A program made the position numbers and the translations under genes. The notes under the pieces were generated by a model. That model saw nothing but the letters and a program-made list of their open reading frames with translations. It was not told where the DNA came from and searched no databases. This document shows positions 12,061 through 26,475 of a stretch of DNA of 64,000 nucleotides, piece by piece (within the stretch, counting starts at the first letter, position 1; the number at the start of each line of letters is the position of its first letter). Source of the DNA: Drosophila pseudoobscura (Eukaryota; Arthropoda; Insecta; Diptera; Drosophilidae); assembly GCF_009870125.1 (NCBI RefSeq), contig NC_046683.1:56125869-56189868 (forward strand), read 5' to 3'.

Positions 12061-15000
12061 TTGACTGCAATCGGAAAAAAGGACATCCATTTTTTCACGA
12101 TTATCGCAAAAAATCATGATGGTTACATCATTAAATTTGCCAAAAATCGGCCTCATTTTCAAAGTCGAGATTTTGATGCCGAACGACAGGCTGGATCCTC
12201 CCGATCCTGGGAGAGTTGGTCTCTCACCGATCTGGCCCTATTTGTCTGAGATATAGCCTTCCTAGGAGTTAGTTTTGCATATCCCTAGAATACTGGTTTC
12301 TTCTGCACGCTATATCTCTGCAATATGGCAGCCGATCGGGGCGCGGCATGTCTTTTCATGATCGGGCGAGTCCTGCCAATTGACTGCAATCGGAAAAAAG
12401 GACATCCATTTTTTCACGATTTTCGCAAAAAATCATGATGGTTACATCATTAAATTTGCCAAAAATCGGCCTCATTTTCAAAGTCGAGATTTTGATGCCG
12501 AACGACAGGCTGGATCCTCCCGATCCTGGGAGAGTTGGTCTCTCACCGATCTGGCCCTATTTGTCTGAGATATAGCCTTCCTAGGAGTTAGTTTTGCATA
12601 TCCCTAGAATACTGGTTTCTTCTGCACGCTATATCTCTGCAATATGGCAGCCGATCGGGGCGCGGCATGTCTTTTCATGATCGGGCGAGTCCTGCCAATT
12701 GACTGCAATCGGAAAAAAGGACATCCATTTTTTCACGATTTTCGCAAAAAATCATGATGGTTGCATCATTAAATTTGCCAAAAATCGGCCTCATTTTCAA
12801 AGTCGAGATTTTGATGCCGAACGACAGGCTGGATCCTCCCGATCCTGGGAGAGTTGGTCTCTCACCGATCTGGCCCTATTTGTCTGAGATATAGCTCTCC
12901 TAGGAGTTGGTTTTGCATATCCAGGTAGAATACAGGATTCTTCTGCACGCTATATCTCTGCAATATGGCAGCCGATCGGGGCGCGGCATGTCTTTTCATG
13001 ATCGGGCGAGTCCTGCCAATTGACTGCAATCGGAAAAAAGGACATCCATTTTTTCACGATTTTCGCAAAAAATCATGATGGTTACATCATTAAATTTGCC
13101 AAAAATCGGCCTCATTTTCAAAGTCGAGATTTTGATGCCGAACGACAGGCTGGATCCTCCCGATCCTGGGAGAGTTGGTCTCTCACCGAACTGGCCCTAT
13201 TTGTCTGAGATATAGCTCTCCTAGGAGTTGGTTTTGCATATCCCTAGAATACAGGTTTCTTCTACACGCTATATCTCTGCAATATGGCAGCCGATCGGGG
13301 CGCGGCATGTCTTTTCATGATCGGGCGAGTCCTGCCAATTGACTGCAATCGGAAAAAAGGACATCCATTTTTTCACGATTTTCGCAAAAAATCATGATGG
13401 TTACATCATTAAATTTGCCAAAAATCGGCCTCATTTTCAAAGTCGAGATTTTGATGCCGAACGACAGGCTGGATCCTCCCGATCCTGGGAGAGTTGGTCT
13501 CTCACCGATCTGGCCCTATTTGTCTGAGATATAGCCTTCCTAGGAGTTAGTTTTGCATATCCCTAGAATACTGGTTTCTTCTGCACGCTATATCTCTGCA
13601 ATATGGCAGCCGATCGGGGCGCGGCATGTCTTTTCATGATCGGGCGAGTCCTGCCAATTGACTGCAATCGGAAAAAAGGACATCCATTTTTTCACGATTT
13701 TCGCAAAAAATCATGATGGTTACATAATTAAATTTGCCAAAAATCGGCCTCATTTTCAAAGTCGAGATTTTGATGCCGAACGACAGGCTGGATCCTCCCG
13801 ATCCTGGGAGAGTTGGTCTCTCACCGATCTGGCCCTATTTGTCTGAGATATAGCCTTCCTAGGAGTTAGTTTTGCATATCCCTAGAATACTGGTTTCTTC
13901 TGCACGCTATATCTCTGCAATATGGCAGCCGATCGGGGCGCGGCATGTCTTTTCATGATCGGGCGAGTCCTGCCAATTGACTGCAATCGGAAAAAAGGAC
14001 ATCAATTTTTTCACGATTTTCGCAAAAAATCATGATGGTTACATCATTAAATTTGCCAAAAATCGGCCTCATTTTCAAAGTCGAGATTTTGATGCCGAAC
14101 GACAGGCTGGATCCTCCCGATCCTGGGAGAGTTGGTCTCTCACCGATCTGGCCCTATTTGTCTGAGATATAGCTCTCCTAGGAGTTGGTTTTGCATATCC
14201 AGGTAGAATACAGGATTCTTCTGCACGCTATATCTCTGCAATATGGCAGCCGATCGGGGCGCGGCATGTCTTTTCATGATCGGGCGAGTCCTGCCAATTG
14301 ACTGCAATCGGAAAAAAGGACATCCATTTTTCCACGATTTTCGCAAAAAATCATGATGGTTACATCATTAAATTTGCCAAAAATCGGCCTCATTTTCAAA
14401 GTCGAGATTTTGATGCCGAACGACAGGCTGGATCCTCCCGATCCTGGGAGAGTTGGTCTCTCACCGATCTGGCCCTATTTGTCTGAGATATAGCCTTCCT
14501 AGGAGTTAGTTTTGCATATCCCTAGAATACAGGTTTCTTCTGCACGCTATATCTCTGCGCCTCATTTTCAAAGTCGAGATTTTGATGCGGTTCGAAAGTC
14601 TGGATCCTCTCGATCCTGGGAGAGTTGGTCTCTCACCGATCTGGCCCTATTTGTCTGAGATATAGCCTTCCTAGGAGTTAGTTTTGCATATCCCTAGAAT
14701 ACAGGTTTCTTCTGCACGCTATATCTCTGCAATATGGCAGCCGATCGGGGCGCGGCATGTCTTTTCATGATCGGGCGAGTCCTGCCAATTGACTGCAATC
14801 GGAAAAAAGGACATCCATTTTTTCACGATTTTCGCAAAAAATCATGATGGTTACATCATTAAATTTGCCAAAAATCGGCCTCATTTTCAAAGTCGAGATT
14901 TTGATGCCGAACGACAGGCTGGATCCTCCCGATCCTGGGAGAGTTGGTCTCTCACCGATCTGGCCCTATTTGTCTGAGATATAGCCTTCCTAGGAGTTAG

Positions 15001-18000
15001 TTTTGCATATCCCTAGAATACTGGTTTCTTCTGCACGCTATATCTCTGCAATATGGCAGCCGATCGGGGCGCGGCATGTCTTTTCATGATCGGGCGAGTC
15101 CTGCCAATTGACTGCAATCGGAAAAAAGGACATCCATTTTTTCACGATTTTCGCAAAAAATCATGATGGTTACATCATTAAATTTGCCAAAAATCGGCCT
15201 CATTTTCAAAGTCGAGATTTTGATGCCGAACGACAGGCTGGATCCTCCCGATCCTGGGAGAGTTGGTCTCTCACCGATCTGGCCCTATTTGTCTGAGATA
15301 TAGCCTTCCTAGGAGTTAGTTTTGCATATCCCTAGAATACAGGTTTCTTCTGCACGCTATATCTCTGCGCCTCATTTTCAAAGTCGAGATTTTGATGCGG
15401 TTCGAAAGTCTGGATCCTCTCGATCCTGGGAGAGTTGGTCTCTCACCGATCTGGCCCTATTTGTCTGAGATATAGCCTTCCTAGGAGTTAGTTTTGCATA
15501 TCCCTAGAATACAGGTTTCTTCTGCACGCTATATCTCTGCGCCTCATTTTCAAAGTCGAGATTTTGATGCGGTTCGAAAGTCTGGATCCTCTCGATCCTG
15601 GGAGAGTTGGTCTCTCACCGATCTGGCCCTATTTGTCTGAGATATAGCCTTCCTAGGAGTTAGTTTTGCATATCCCTAGAATACAGGTTTCTTCTGCACG
15701 CTATATCTCTGCAATATGGCAGCCGATCGGGGCGCGGCATGTCTTTTCATGATCGGGCGAGTCCTGCCAATTGACTGCAATCGGAAAAAAGGACATCCAT
15801 TTTTTCACGATTTTCGCAAAAAATCATGATGGTTACATCATTAAATTTGCCAAAAATCGGCCTCATTTTCAAAGTCGAGATTTTGATGCCGAACGACAGG
15901 CTGGATCCTCCCGATCCTGGGAGAGTTGGTCTCTCACCGATCTGGCTCTATTTGTCTGAGATATAGCTCTCCTAGGAGTTGATTTTGCATATCCAGGTAG
16001 AATACAGGTTTCTTCTACACGCTATATCTCTGCAATATGGCAGCCGATCGGGGCGCGGCATGTCTTTTCATGATCGGGCGAGTCCTGCCAATTGACTGCA
16101 ATCGGAAAAAAGGACATCCATTTTTTCACGATTTTCGCAAAAAATCATGATGGTTACATCATTAAATTTGCCAAAAATCGGCCTCATTTTCAAAGTCGAG
16201 ATTTTGATGCCGAACGACAGGCTGGATCCTCCCGATCCTGGGAGAGTTGGTCTCTCACCGATCTGGCCCTATTTGTCTGAGATATAGCCTTCCTAGGAGT
16301 TAGTTTTGCATATCCCTAGAATACAGGTTTCTTCTGCACGCTATATCTCTGCGCCTCATTTTCAAAGTCGAGATTTTGATGCGGTTCGAAAGTCTGGATC
16401 CTCTCGATCCTGGGAGAGTTGGTCTCTCACCGATCTGGCCCTATTTGTCTGAGATATAGCCTTCCTAGGAGTTAGTTTTGCATATCCCTAGAATACAGGT
16501 TTCTTCTGCACGCTATATCTCTGCAATATGGCAGCCGATCGGGGCGCGGCATGTCTTTTCATGATCGGGCGAGTCCTGCCAATTGACTGCAATCGGAAAA
16601 AAGGACATCCATTTTTTCACGATTTTCGCAAAAAATCATGATGGTTACATCATTAAATTTGCCAAAAATCGGCCTCATTTTCAAAGTCGAGATTTTGATG
16701 CCGAACGACAGGCTGGATCCTCCCGATCCTGGGAGAGTTGGTCTCTCACCGATCTGGCCCTATTTGTCTGAGATATAGCTCTCCTAGGAGTTGGTTTTGC
16801 ATATCCAGGTAGAATACAGGATTCTTCTGCACGCTATATCTCTGCAATATGGCAGCCGATCGGGGCGCGGCATGTCTTTTCATGATCGGGCGAGTCCTGC
16901 CAATTGACTGCAATCGGAAAAAAGGACATCCATTTTTTCACGATTTTCGCAAAAAATCATGATGGTTACATCATTAAATTTGCCAAAAATCGGCCTCATT
17001 TTCAAAGTCGAGATTTTGATGCCGAACGACAGGCTGGATCCTCCCGATCCTGGGAGAGTTGGTCTCTCACCGATCTGGCCCTATTTGTCTGAGATATAGC
17101 CTTCCTAGGAGTTAGTTTTGCATATCCCTAGAATACTGGTTTCTTCTGCACGCTATATCTCTGCAATATGGCAGCCGATCGGGGCGCGGCATGTCTTTTC
17201 ATGATCGGGCGAGTCCTGCCAATTGACTGCAATCGGAAAAAAGGACATCCATTTTTTCACGATTTTCGCAAAAAATCATGATGGTTACATCATTAAATTT
17301 GCCAAAAATCGGCCTCATTTTCAAAGTCGAGATTTTGATGCCGAACGACAGGCTGGATCCTCCCGATCCTGGGAGAGTTGGTCTCTCACCGATCTGGCCC
17401 TATTTGTCTGAGATATAGCTCTCCTAGGAGTTGGTTTTGCATATCCAGGTAGAATACAGGATTCTTCTGCACGCTATATCTCTGCAATATGGCAGCCGAT
17501 CGGGGCGCGGCATGTCTTTTCATGATCGGGCGAGTCCTGCCAATTGACTGCAATCGGAAAAAAGGACATCCATTTTTTCACGATTTTCGCAAAAAATCAT
17601 GATGGTTACATCATTAAATTTGCCAAAAATCGGCCTCATTTTCAAAGTCGAGATTTTGATGCCGAACGACAGGCTGGATCCTCCCGATCCTGGGAGAGTT
17701 GGTCTCTCACCGATCTGGCCCTATTTGTCTGAGATATAGCCTTCCTAGGAGTTAGTTTTGCATATCCCTAGAATACAGGTTTCTTCTGCACGCTATATCT
17801 CTGCGCCTCATTTTCAAAGTCGAGATTTTGATGCGGTTCGAAAGTCTGGATCCTCTCGATCCTGGGAGAGTTGGTCTCTCACCGATCTGGCCCTATTTGT
17901 CTGAGATATAGCCTTCCTAGGAGTTAGTTTTGCATATCCCTAGAATACAGGTTTCTTCTGCACGCTATATCTCTGCGCCTCATTTTCAAAGTCGAGATTT

Positions 18001-18206
18001 TGATGCGGTTCGAAAGTCTGGATCCTCTCGATCCTGGGAGAGTTGGTCTCTCACCGATCTGGCCCTATTTGTCTGAGATATAGCCTTCCTAGGAGTTAGT
18101 TTTGCATATCCCTAGAATACAGGTTTCTTCTGCACGCTATATCTCTGCAATATGGCAGCCGATCGGGGCGCGGCATGTCTTTTCATGATCGGGCGAGTCC
18201 TGCCAA

Positions 18207-21200
18207 TTGACTGCAATCGGAAAAAAGGACATCCATTTTTTCACGATTTTCGCAAAAAATCATGATGGTTACATCATTAAATTTGCCAAAAATCGGCCTC
18301 ATTTTCAAAGTCGAGATTTTGATGCCGAACGACAGGCTGGATCCTCCCGATCCTGGGAGAGTTGGTCTCTCACCGATCTGGCCCTATTTGTCTGAGATAT
18401 AGCCTTCCTAGGAGTTAGTTTTGCATATCCCTAGAATACTGGTTTCTTCTGCACGCTATATCTCTGCAATATGGCAGCCGATCGGGGCGCGGCATGTCTT
18501 TTCATGATCGGGCGAGTCCTGCCAATTGACTGCAATCGGAAAAAAGGACATCCATTTTTTCACGATTTTCGCAAAAAATCATGATGGTTACATCATTAAA
18601 TTTGCCAAAAATCGGCCTCATTTTCAAAGTCGAGATTTTGATGCCGAACGACAGGCTGGATCCTCCCGATCCTGGGAGAGTTGGTCTCTCACCGATCTGG
18701 CCCTATTTGTCTGAGATATAGCTCTCCTAGGAGTTGGTTTTGCATATCCAGGTAGAATACAGGATTCTTCTGCACGCTATATCTCTGCAATATGGCAGCC
18801 GATCGGGGCGCGGCATGTCTTTTCATGATCGGGCGAGTCCTGCCAATTGACTGCAATCGGAAAAAAGGACATCCATTTTTTCACGATTTTCGCAAAAAAT
18901 CATGATGGTTACATCATTAAATTTGCCAAAAATCGGCCTCATTTTCAAAGTCGAGATTTTGATGCCGAACGACAGGCTGGATCCTCCCGATCCTGGGAGA
19001 GTTGGTCTCTCACCGATCTGGCCCTATTTGTCTGAGATATAGCTCTCCTAGGAGTTGGTTTTGCATATCCAGGTAGAATACAGGATTCTTCTGCACGCTA
19101 TATCTCTGCAATATGGCAGCCGATCGGGGCGCGGCATGTCTTTTCATGATCGGGCGAGTCCTGCCAATTGACTGCAATCGGAAAAAAGGACATCCATTTT
19201 TTCACGATTTTCGCAAAAAATCATGATGGTTACATCATTAAATTTGCCAAAAATCGGCCTCATTTTCAAAGTCGAGATTTTGATGCCGAACGACAGGCTG
19301 GATCCTCCCGATCCTGGGAGAGTTGGTCTCTCACCGATCTGGCCCTATTTGTCTGAGATATAGCCTTCCTAGGAGTTAGTTTTGCATATCCCTAGAATAC
19401 AGGTTTCTTCTGCACGCTATATCTCTGCGCCTCATTTTCAAAGTCGAGATTTTGATGCGGTTCGAAAGTCTGGATCCTCTCGATCCTGGGAGAGTTGGTC
19501 TCTCACCGATCTGGCCCTATTTGTCTGAGATATAGCCTTCCTAGGAGTTAGTTTTGCATATCCCTAGAATACAGGTTTCTTCTGCACGCTATATCTCTGC
19601 GCCTCATTTTCAAAGTCGAGATTTTGATGCGGTTCGAAAGTCTGGATCCTCTCGATCCTGGGAGAGTTGGTCTCTCACCGATCTGGCCCTATTTGTCTGA
19701 GATATAGCCTTCCTAGGAGTTAGTTTTGCATATCCCTAGAATACAGGTTTCTTCTGCACGCTATATCTCTGCAATATGGCAGCCGATCGGGGCGCGGCAT
19801 GTCTTTTCATGATCGGGCGAGTCCTGCCAATTGACTGCAATCGGAAAAAAGGACATCCATTTTTTCACGATTTTCGCAAAAAATCATGATGGTTACATCA
19901 TTAAATTTGCCAAAAATCGGCCTCATTTTCAAAGTCGAGATTTTGATGCCGAACGACAGGCTGGATCCTCCCGATCCTGGGAGAGTTGGTCTCTCACCGA
20001 TCTGGCCCTATTTGTCTGAGATATAGCCTTCCTAGGAGTTAGTTTTGCATATCCCTAGAATACTGGTTTCTTCTGCACGCTATATCTCTGCAATATGGCA
20101 GCCGATCGGGGCGCGGCATGTCTTTTCATGATCGGGCGAGTCCTGCCAATTGACTGCAATCGGAAAAAAGGACATCCATTTTTTCACGATTTTCGCAAAA
20201 AATCATGATGGTTACATCATTAAATTTGCCAAAAATCGGCCTCATTTTCAAAGTCGAGATTTTGATGCCGAACGACAGGCTGGATCCTCCCGATCCTGGG
20301 AGAGTTGGTCTCTCACCGATCTGGCCCTATTTGTCTGAGATATAGCCTTCCTAGGAGTTAGTTTTGCATATCCCTAGAATACTGGTTTCTTCTGCACGCT
20401 ATATCTCTGCAATATGGCAGCCGATCGGGGCGCGGCATGTCTTTTCATGATCGGGCGAGTCCTGCCAATTGACTGCAATCGGAAAAAAGGACATCCATTT
20501 TTTCACGATTTTCGCAAAAAATCATGATGGTTACATCATTAAATTTGCCAAAAATCGGCCTCATTTTCAAAGTCGAGATTTTGATGCCGAACGACAGGCT
20601 GGATCCTCCCGATCCTGGGAGAGTTGGTCTCTCACCGATCTGGCCCTATTTGTCTGAGATATAGCTCTCCTAGGAGTTGGTTTTGCATATCCAGGTAGAA
20701 TACAGGATTCTTCTGCACACTATATCTCTGCAATATGGCAGCCGATCGGGGCGCGGCATGTCTTTTCATGATCGGGCGAGTCCTGCCAATTGACTGCAAT
20801 CGGAAAAAAGGACATCCATTTTTTCACGATTTTCGCAAAAAATCATGATGGTTACATCATTAAATTTGCCAAAAATCGGCCTCATTTTCAAAGTCGAGAT
20901 TTTGATGCCGAACGACAGGCTGGATCCTCCCGATCCTGGGAGAGTTGGTCTCTCACCGATCTGGCCCTATTTGTCTGAGATATAGCTCTCCTAGGAGTTG
21001 GTTTTGCATATCCAGGTAGAATACAGGATTCTTCTGCACGCTATATCTCTGCAATATGGCAGCCGATCGGGGCGCGGCATGTCTTTTCATGATCGGGCGA
21101 GTCCTGCCAATTGACTGCAATCGGAAAAAAGGACATCCATTTTTTCACGATTTTCGCAAAAAATCATGATGGTTACATCATTAAATTTGCCAAAAATCGG

Positions 21201-23714
21201 CCTCATTTTCAAAGTCGAGATTTTGATGCCGAACGACAGGCTGGATCCTCCCGATCCTGGGAGAGTTGGTCTCTCACCGATCTGGCCCTATTTGTCTGAG
21301 ATATAGCCTTCCTAGGAGTTAGTTTTGCATATCCCTAGAATACAGGTTTCTTCTGCACGCTATATCTCTGCGCCTCATTTTCAAAGTCGAGATTTTGATG
21401 CGGTTCGAAAGTCTGGATCCTCTCGATCCTGGGAGAGTTGGTCTCTCACCGATCTGGCCCTATTTGTCTGAGATATAGCCTTCCTAGGAGTTAGTTTTGC
21501 ATATCCCTAGAATACAGGTTTCTTCTGCACGCTATATCTCTGCGCCTCATTTTCAAAGTCGAGATTTTGATGCGGTTCGAAAGTCTGGATCCTCTCGATC
21601 CTGGGAGAGTTGGTCTCTCACCGATCTGGCCCTATTTGTCTGAGATATAGCCTTCCTAGGAGTTAGTTTTGCATATCCCTAGAATACAGGTTTCTTCTGC
21701 ACGCTATATCTCTGCAATATGGCAGCCGATCGGGGCGCGGCATGTCTTTTCATGATCGGGCGAGTCCTGCCAATTGACTGCAATCGGAAAAAAGGACATC
21801 CATTTTTTCACGATTTTCGCAAAAAATCATGATGGTTACATCATTAAATTTGCCAAAAATCGGCCTCATTTTCAAAGTCGAGATTTTGATGCCGAACGAC
21901 AGGCTGGATCCTCCCGATCCTGGGAGAGTTGGTCTCTCACCGATCTGGCCCTATTTGTCTGAGATATAGCCTTCCTAGGAGTTAGTTTTGCATATCCCTA
22001 GAATACTGGTTTCTTCTGCACGCTATATCTCTGCAATATGGCAGCCGATCGGGGCGCGGCATGTCTTTTCATGATCGGGCGAGTCCTGCCAATTGACTGC
22101 AATCGGAAAAAAGGACATCCATTTTTTCACGATTTTCGCAAAAAATCATGATGGTTACATCATTAAATTTGCCAAAAATCGGCCTCATTTTCAAAGTCGA
22201 GATTTTGATGCCGAACGACAGGCTGGATCCTCCCGATCCTGGGAGAGTTGGTCTCTCACCGATCTGGCCCTATTTGTCTGAGATATAGCCTTCCTAGGAG
22301 TTAGTTTTGCATATCCCTAGAATACTGGTTTCTTCTGCACGCTATATCTCTGCAATATGGCAGCCGATCGGGGCGCGGCATGTCTTTTCATGATCGGGCG
22401 AGTCCTGCCAATTGACTGCAATCGGAAAAAAGGACATCCATTTTTTCACGATTTTCGCAAAAAATCATGATGGTTACATCATTAAATTTGCCAAAAATCG
22501 GCCTCATTTTCAAAGTCGAGATTTTGATGCCGAACGACAGGCTGGATCCTCCCGATCCTGGGAGAGTTGGTCTCTCACCGATCTGGCCCTATTTGTCTGA
22601 GATATAGCTCTCCTAGGAGTTGGTTTTGCATATCCAGGTAGAATACAGGATTCTTCTGCACGCTATATCTCTGCAATATGGCAGCCGATCGGGGCGCGGC
22701 ATGTCTTTTCATGATCGGGCGAGTCCTGCCAATTGACTGCAATCGGAAAAAAGGACATCCATTTTTTCACGATTTTCGCAAAAAATCATGATGGTTACAT
22801 CATTAAATTTGCCAAAAATCGGCCTCATTTTCAAAGTCGAGATTTTGATGCCGAACGACAGGCTGGATCCTCCCGATCCTGGGAGAGTTGGTCTCTCACC
22901 GATCTGGCCCTATTTGTCTGAGATATAGCCTTCCTAGGAGTTAGTTTTGCATATCCCTAGAATACTGGTTTCTTCTGCACGCTATATCTCTGCAATATGG
23001 CAGCCGATCGGGGCGCGGCATGTCTTTTCATGATCGGGCGAGTCCTGCCAATTGACTGCAATCGGAAAAAAAGGCATCCATTTTTTCACGATTTTCGCAA
23101 AAAATCATGATGGTTACATCATTAAATTTGCCAAAAATCGGCCTCATTTTCAAAGTCGAGATTTTGATGCCGAACGACAGGCTGGATCCTCCCGATCCTG
23201 GGAGAGTTGGTCTCTCACCGATCTGGCCCTATTTGTCTGAGATATAGCCTTCCTAGGAGTTAGTTTTGCATATCCCTAGAATACAGGTTTCTTCTGCACG
23301 CTATATCTCTGCGCCTCATTTTCAAAGTCGAGATTTTGATGCGGTTCGAAAGTCTGGATCCTCTCGATCCTGGGAGAGTTGGTCTCTCACCGATCTGGCC
23401 CTATTTGTCTGAGATATAGCCTTCCTAGGAGTTAGTTTTGCATATCCCTAGAATACAGGTTTCTTCTGCACGCTATATCTCTGCGCCTCATTTTCAAAGT
23501 CGAGATTTTGATGCGGTTCGAAAGTCTGGATCCTCTCGATCCTGGGAGAGTTGGTCTCTCACCGATCTGGCCCTATTTGTCTGAGATATAGCCTTCCTAG
23601 GAGTTAGTTTTGCATATCCCTAGAATACAGGTTTCTTCTGCACGCTATATCTCTGCAATATGGCAGCCGATCGGGGCGCGGCATGTCTTTTCATGATCGG
23701 GCGAGTCCTGCCAA
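18207..23714 (+). repeat. Higher-order repeat of about 1.6-1.94 kb ending in paired short monomers
   Basis: Three consecutive blocks end with two short monomers: 18207-19830 (1624 bp, four long), 19831-21773 (1943 bp, five long) and 21774-23714 (1941 bp, five long). A fourth, longer block with the same ending precedes them (15771-18206, 2436 bp). Variants follow the same order inside blocks: copies with tactggtttc first, copies with the 2-bp insertion next, then the short pair. The amplified unit in this part of the array is thus a multi-monomer block and not a single monomer. Confidence 0.85.
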
Positions 23715-26297
23715 TTGACTGCAATCGGAAAAAAGGACATCCATTTTTTCACGATTTTCGCAAAAAATCATGATGGTTACATCATTAAATTTGCCAAAAA
23801 TCGGCCTCATTTTCAAAGTCGAGATTTTGATGCTGAACGACAGGCTGGATCCTCCCGATCCTGGGAGAGTTGGTCTCTCACCGATCTGGCCCTATTTGTC
23901 TGAGATATAGCCTTCCTAGGAGTTAGTTTTGCATATCCCTAGAATACTGGTTTCTTCTGCACGCTATATCTCTGCAATATGGCAGCCGATCGGGGCGCGG
24001 CATGTCTTTTCATGATCGGGCGAGTCCTGCCAATTGACTGCAATCGGAAAAAAAGGCATCCATTTTTTCACGATTTTCGCAAAAAATCATGATGGTTACA
24101 TCATTAAATTTGCCAAAAATCGGCCTCATTTTCAAAGTCCAGATTTTGATGCCGAACGACAGGCTGGATCCTCCCGATCCTGGGAGAGTTGGTCTCTCAC
24201 CGATCTGGCCCTATTTGTCTGAGATATAGCCTTCCTAGGAGTTAGTTTTGCATATCCCTAGAATACAGGTTTCTTCTGCACGCTATATCTCTGCGCCTCA
24301 TTTTCAAAGTCGAGATTTTGATGCGGTTCGAAAGTCTGGATCCTCTCGATCCTGGGAGAGTTGGTCTCTCACCGATCTGGCCCTATTTGTCTGAGATATA
24401 GCCTTCCTAGGAGTTAGTTTTGCATATCCCTAGAAGACAGGTTTCTTCTGCACGCTATATCTCTGCAATATGGCAGCCGATCGGGGCGCGGCATGTCTTT
24501 TCATGATCGGGCGAGTCCTGCCAATTGACTGCAATCGGAAAAAAGGACATCCATTTTTTCACGATTTTCGCAAAAAATCATGATGGTTACATCATTAAAT
24601 TTGCCAAAAATCGGCCTCATTTTCAAAGTCGAGATTTTGATGCCGAACGACAGGCTGGATCCTCCCGATCCTGGGAGAGTTGGTCTCTCACCGATCTGGC
24701 TCTATTTGTCTGAGATATAGCTCTCCTAGGAGTTGATTTTGCATATCCAGGTAGAATACAGGTTTCTTCTACACGCTATATCTCTGCAATATGGCAGCCG
24801 ATCGGGGCGCGGCATGTCTTTTCATGATCGGGCGAGTCCTGCCAATTGACTGCAATCGGAAAAAAGGACATCCATTTTTTCACGATTTTCGCAAAAAATC
24901 ATGATGGTTACATCATTAAATTTGCCAAAAATCGGCCTCATTTTCAAAGTCGAGATTTTGATGCTGAACGACAGGCTGGATCCTCCCGATCCTGGGAGAG
25001 TTGGTCTCTCACCGATCTGGCCCTATTTGTCTGAGATATAGCCTTCCTAGGAGTTAGTTTTGCATATCCCTAGAATACTGGTTTCTTCTGCACGCTATAT
25101 CTCTGCAATATGGCAGCCGATCGGGGCGCGGCATGTCTTTTCATGATCGGGCGAGCCCTGCCAATTGACTGCAATCGGAAAAAAGGACATCCATTTTTTC
25201 ACGATTTTCGCAAAAAATCATGATGGTTACATCATTAAATTTGCCAAAAATCGGCCTCATTTTCAAAGTCGAGATTTTGATGCCGAACGACAGGCTGGAT
25301 CCTCCCGATCCTGGGAGAGTTGGTCTCTCACCGATCTGGCTCTATTTGTCTGAGATATAGCTCTCCTAGGAGTTGATTTTGCATATCCAGGTAGAATACA
25401 GGTTTCTTCTACACGCTATATCTCTGCAATATGGCAGCCGATCGGGGCGCGGCATGTCTTTTCATGATCGGGCGAGTCCTGCCAATTGACTGCAATCGGA
25501 AAAAAGGACATCCATTTTTTCACGATTTTCGCAAAAAATCATGATGGTTACATCATTAAATTTGCCAAAAATCGGCCTCATTTTCAAAGTCGAGATTTTG
25601 ATGCCGAACGACAGGCTGGATCCTCCCGATCCTGGGAGAGTTGGTCTCTCACCGATCTGGCTCTATTTGTCTGAGATATAGCCTTCCTAGGAGTTAGTTT
25701 TGCATATCCCTAGAATACAGGTTTCTTCTGCACGCTATATCTCTGCGCCTCATTTTCAAAGTCGAGATTTTGATGCGGTTCGAAAGTCTGGATCCTCTCG
25801 ATCCTGGGAGAGTTGGTCTCTCACCGATCTGGCCCTATTTGTCTGAGATATAGCCTTCCTAGGAGTTAGTTTTGCATATCCCTAGAATACAGGTTTCTTC
25901 TGCACGCTATATCTCTGCAATATGGCAGCCGATCGGGGCGCGGCATGTCTTTTCATGATCGGGCGAGTCCTGCCAATTGACTGCAATCGGAAAAAAGGAC
26001 ATCCATTTTTTCACGATTTTCGCAAAAAATCATGATGGTTACATCATTAAATTTGCCAAAAATCGGCCTCATTTTCAAAGTCGAGATTTTGATGCCGAAC
26101 GACAGGCTGGATCCTCCCGATCCTGGGAGAGTTGGTCTCTCACCGATCTGGCTCTATTTGTCTGAGATATAGCTCTCCTAGGAGTTGATTTTGCATATCC
26201 AGGTAGAATACAGGTTTCTTCTACACGCTATATCTCTGCAATATGGCAGCCGATCGGGGCGCGGCATGTCTTTTCATGATCGGGCGAGTCCTGCCAA

Positions 26298-26475
26298 TTG
26301 ACTGCAATCGGAAAAAAGGACATCCATGGCTCTATTTGTCTGAGATATAGCTCTCCTAGGAGTTGATTTTGCATATCCAGGTAGAATACAGGTTTCTTCT
26401 ACACGCTATATCTCTGCAATATGGCAGCCGATCGGGGCGCGGCATGTCTTTTCATGATCGGGCGAGTCCTGCCAA
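26298..26475 (+). repeat. Truncated 178-bp monomer with a private 143-bp deletion
   Basis: The monomer beginning near 26298 runs normally to gacatccat and then jumps to ggctctatttg at about 26327. It lacks 143 bp that include the hairpin region and the BamHI-like ggatcc. The deletion has different ends from the common 172-bp class and appears only once in the window, so it is a recent, unamplified event. Confidence 0.9.
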
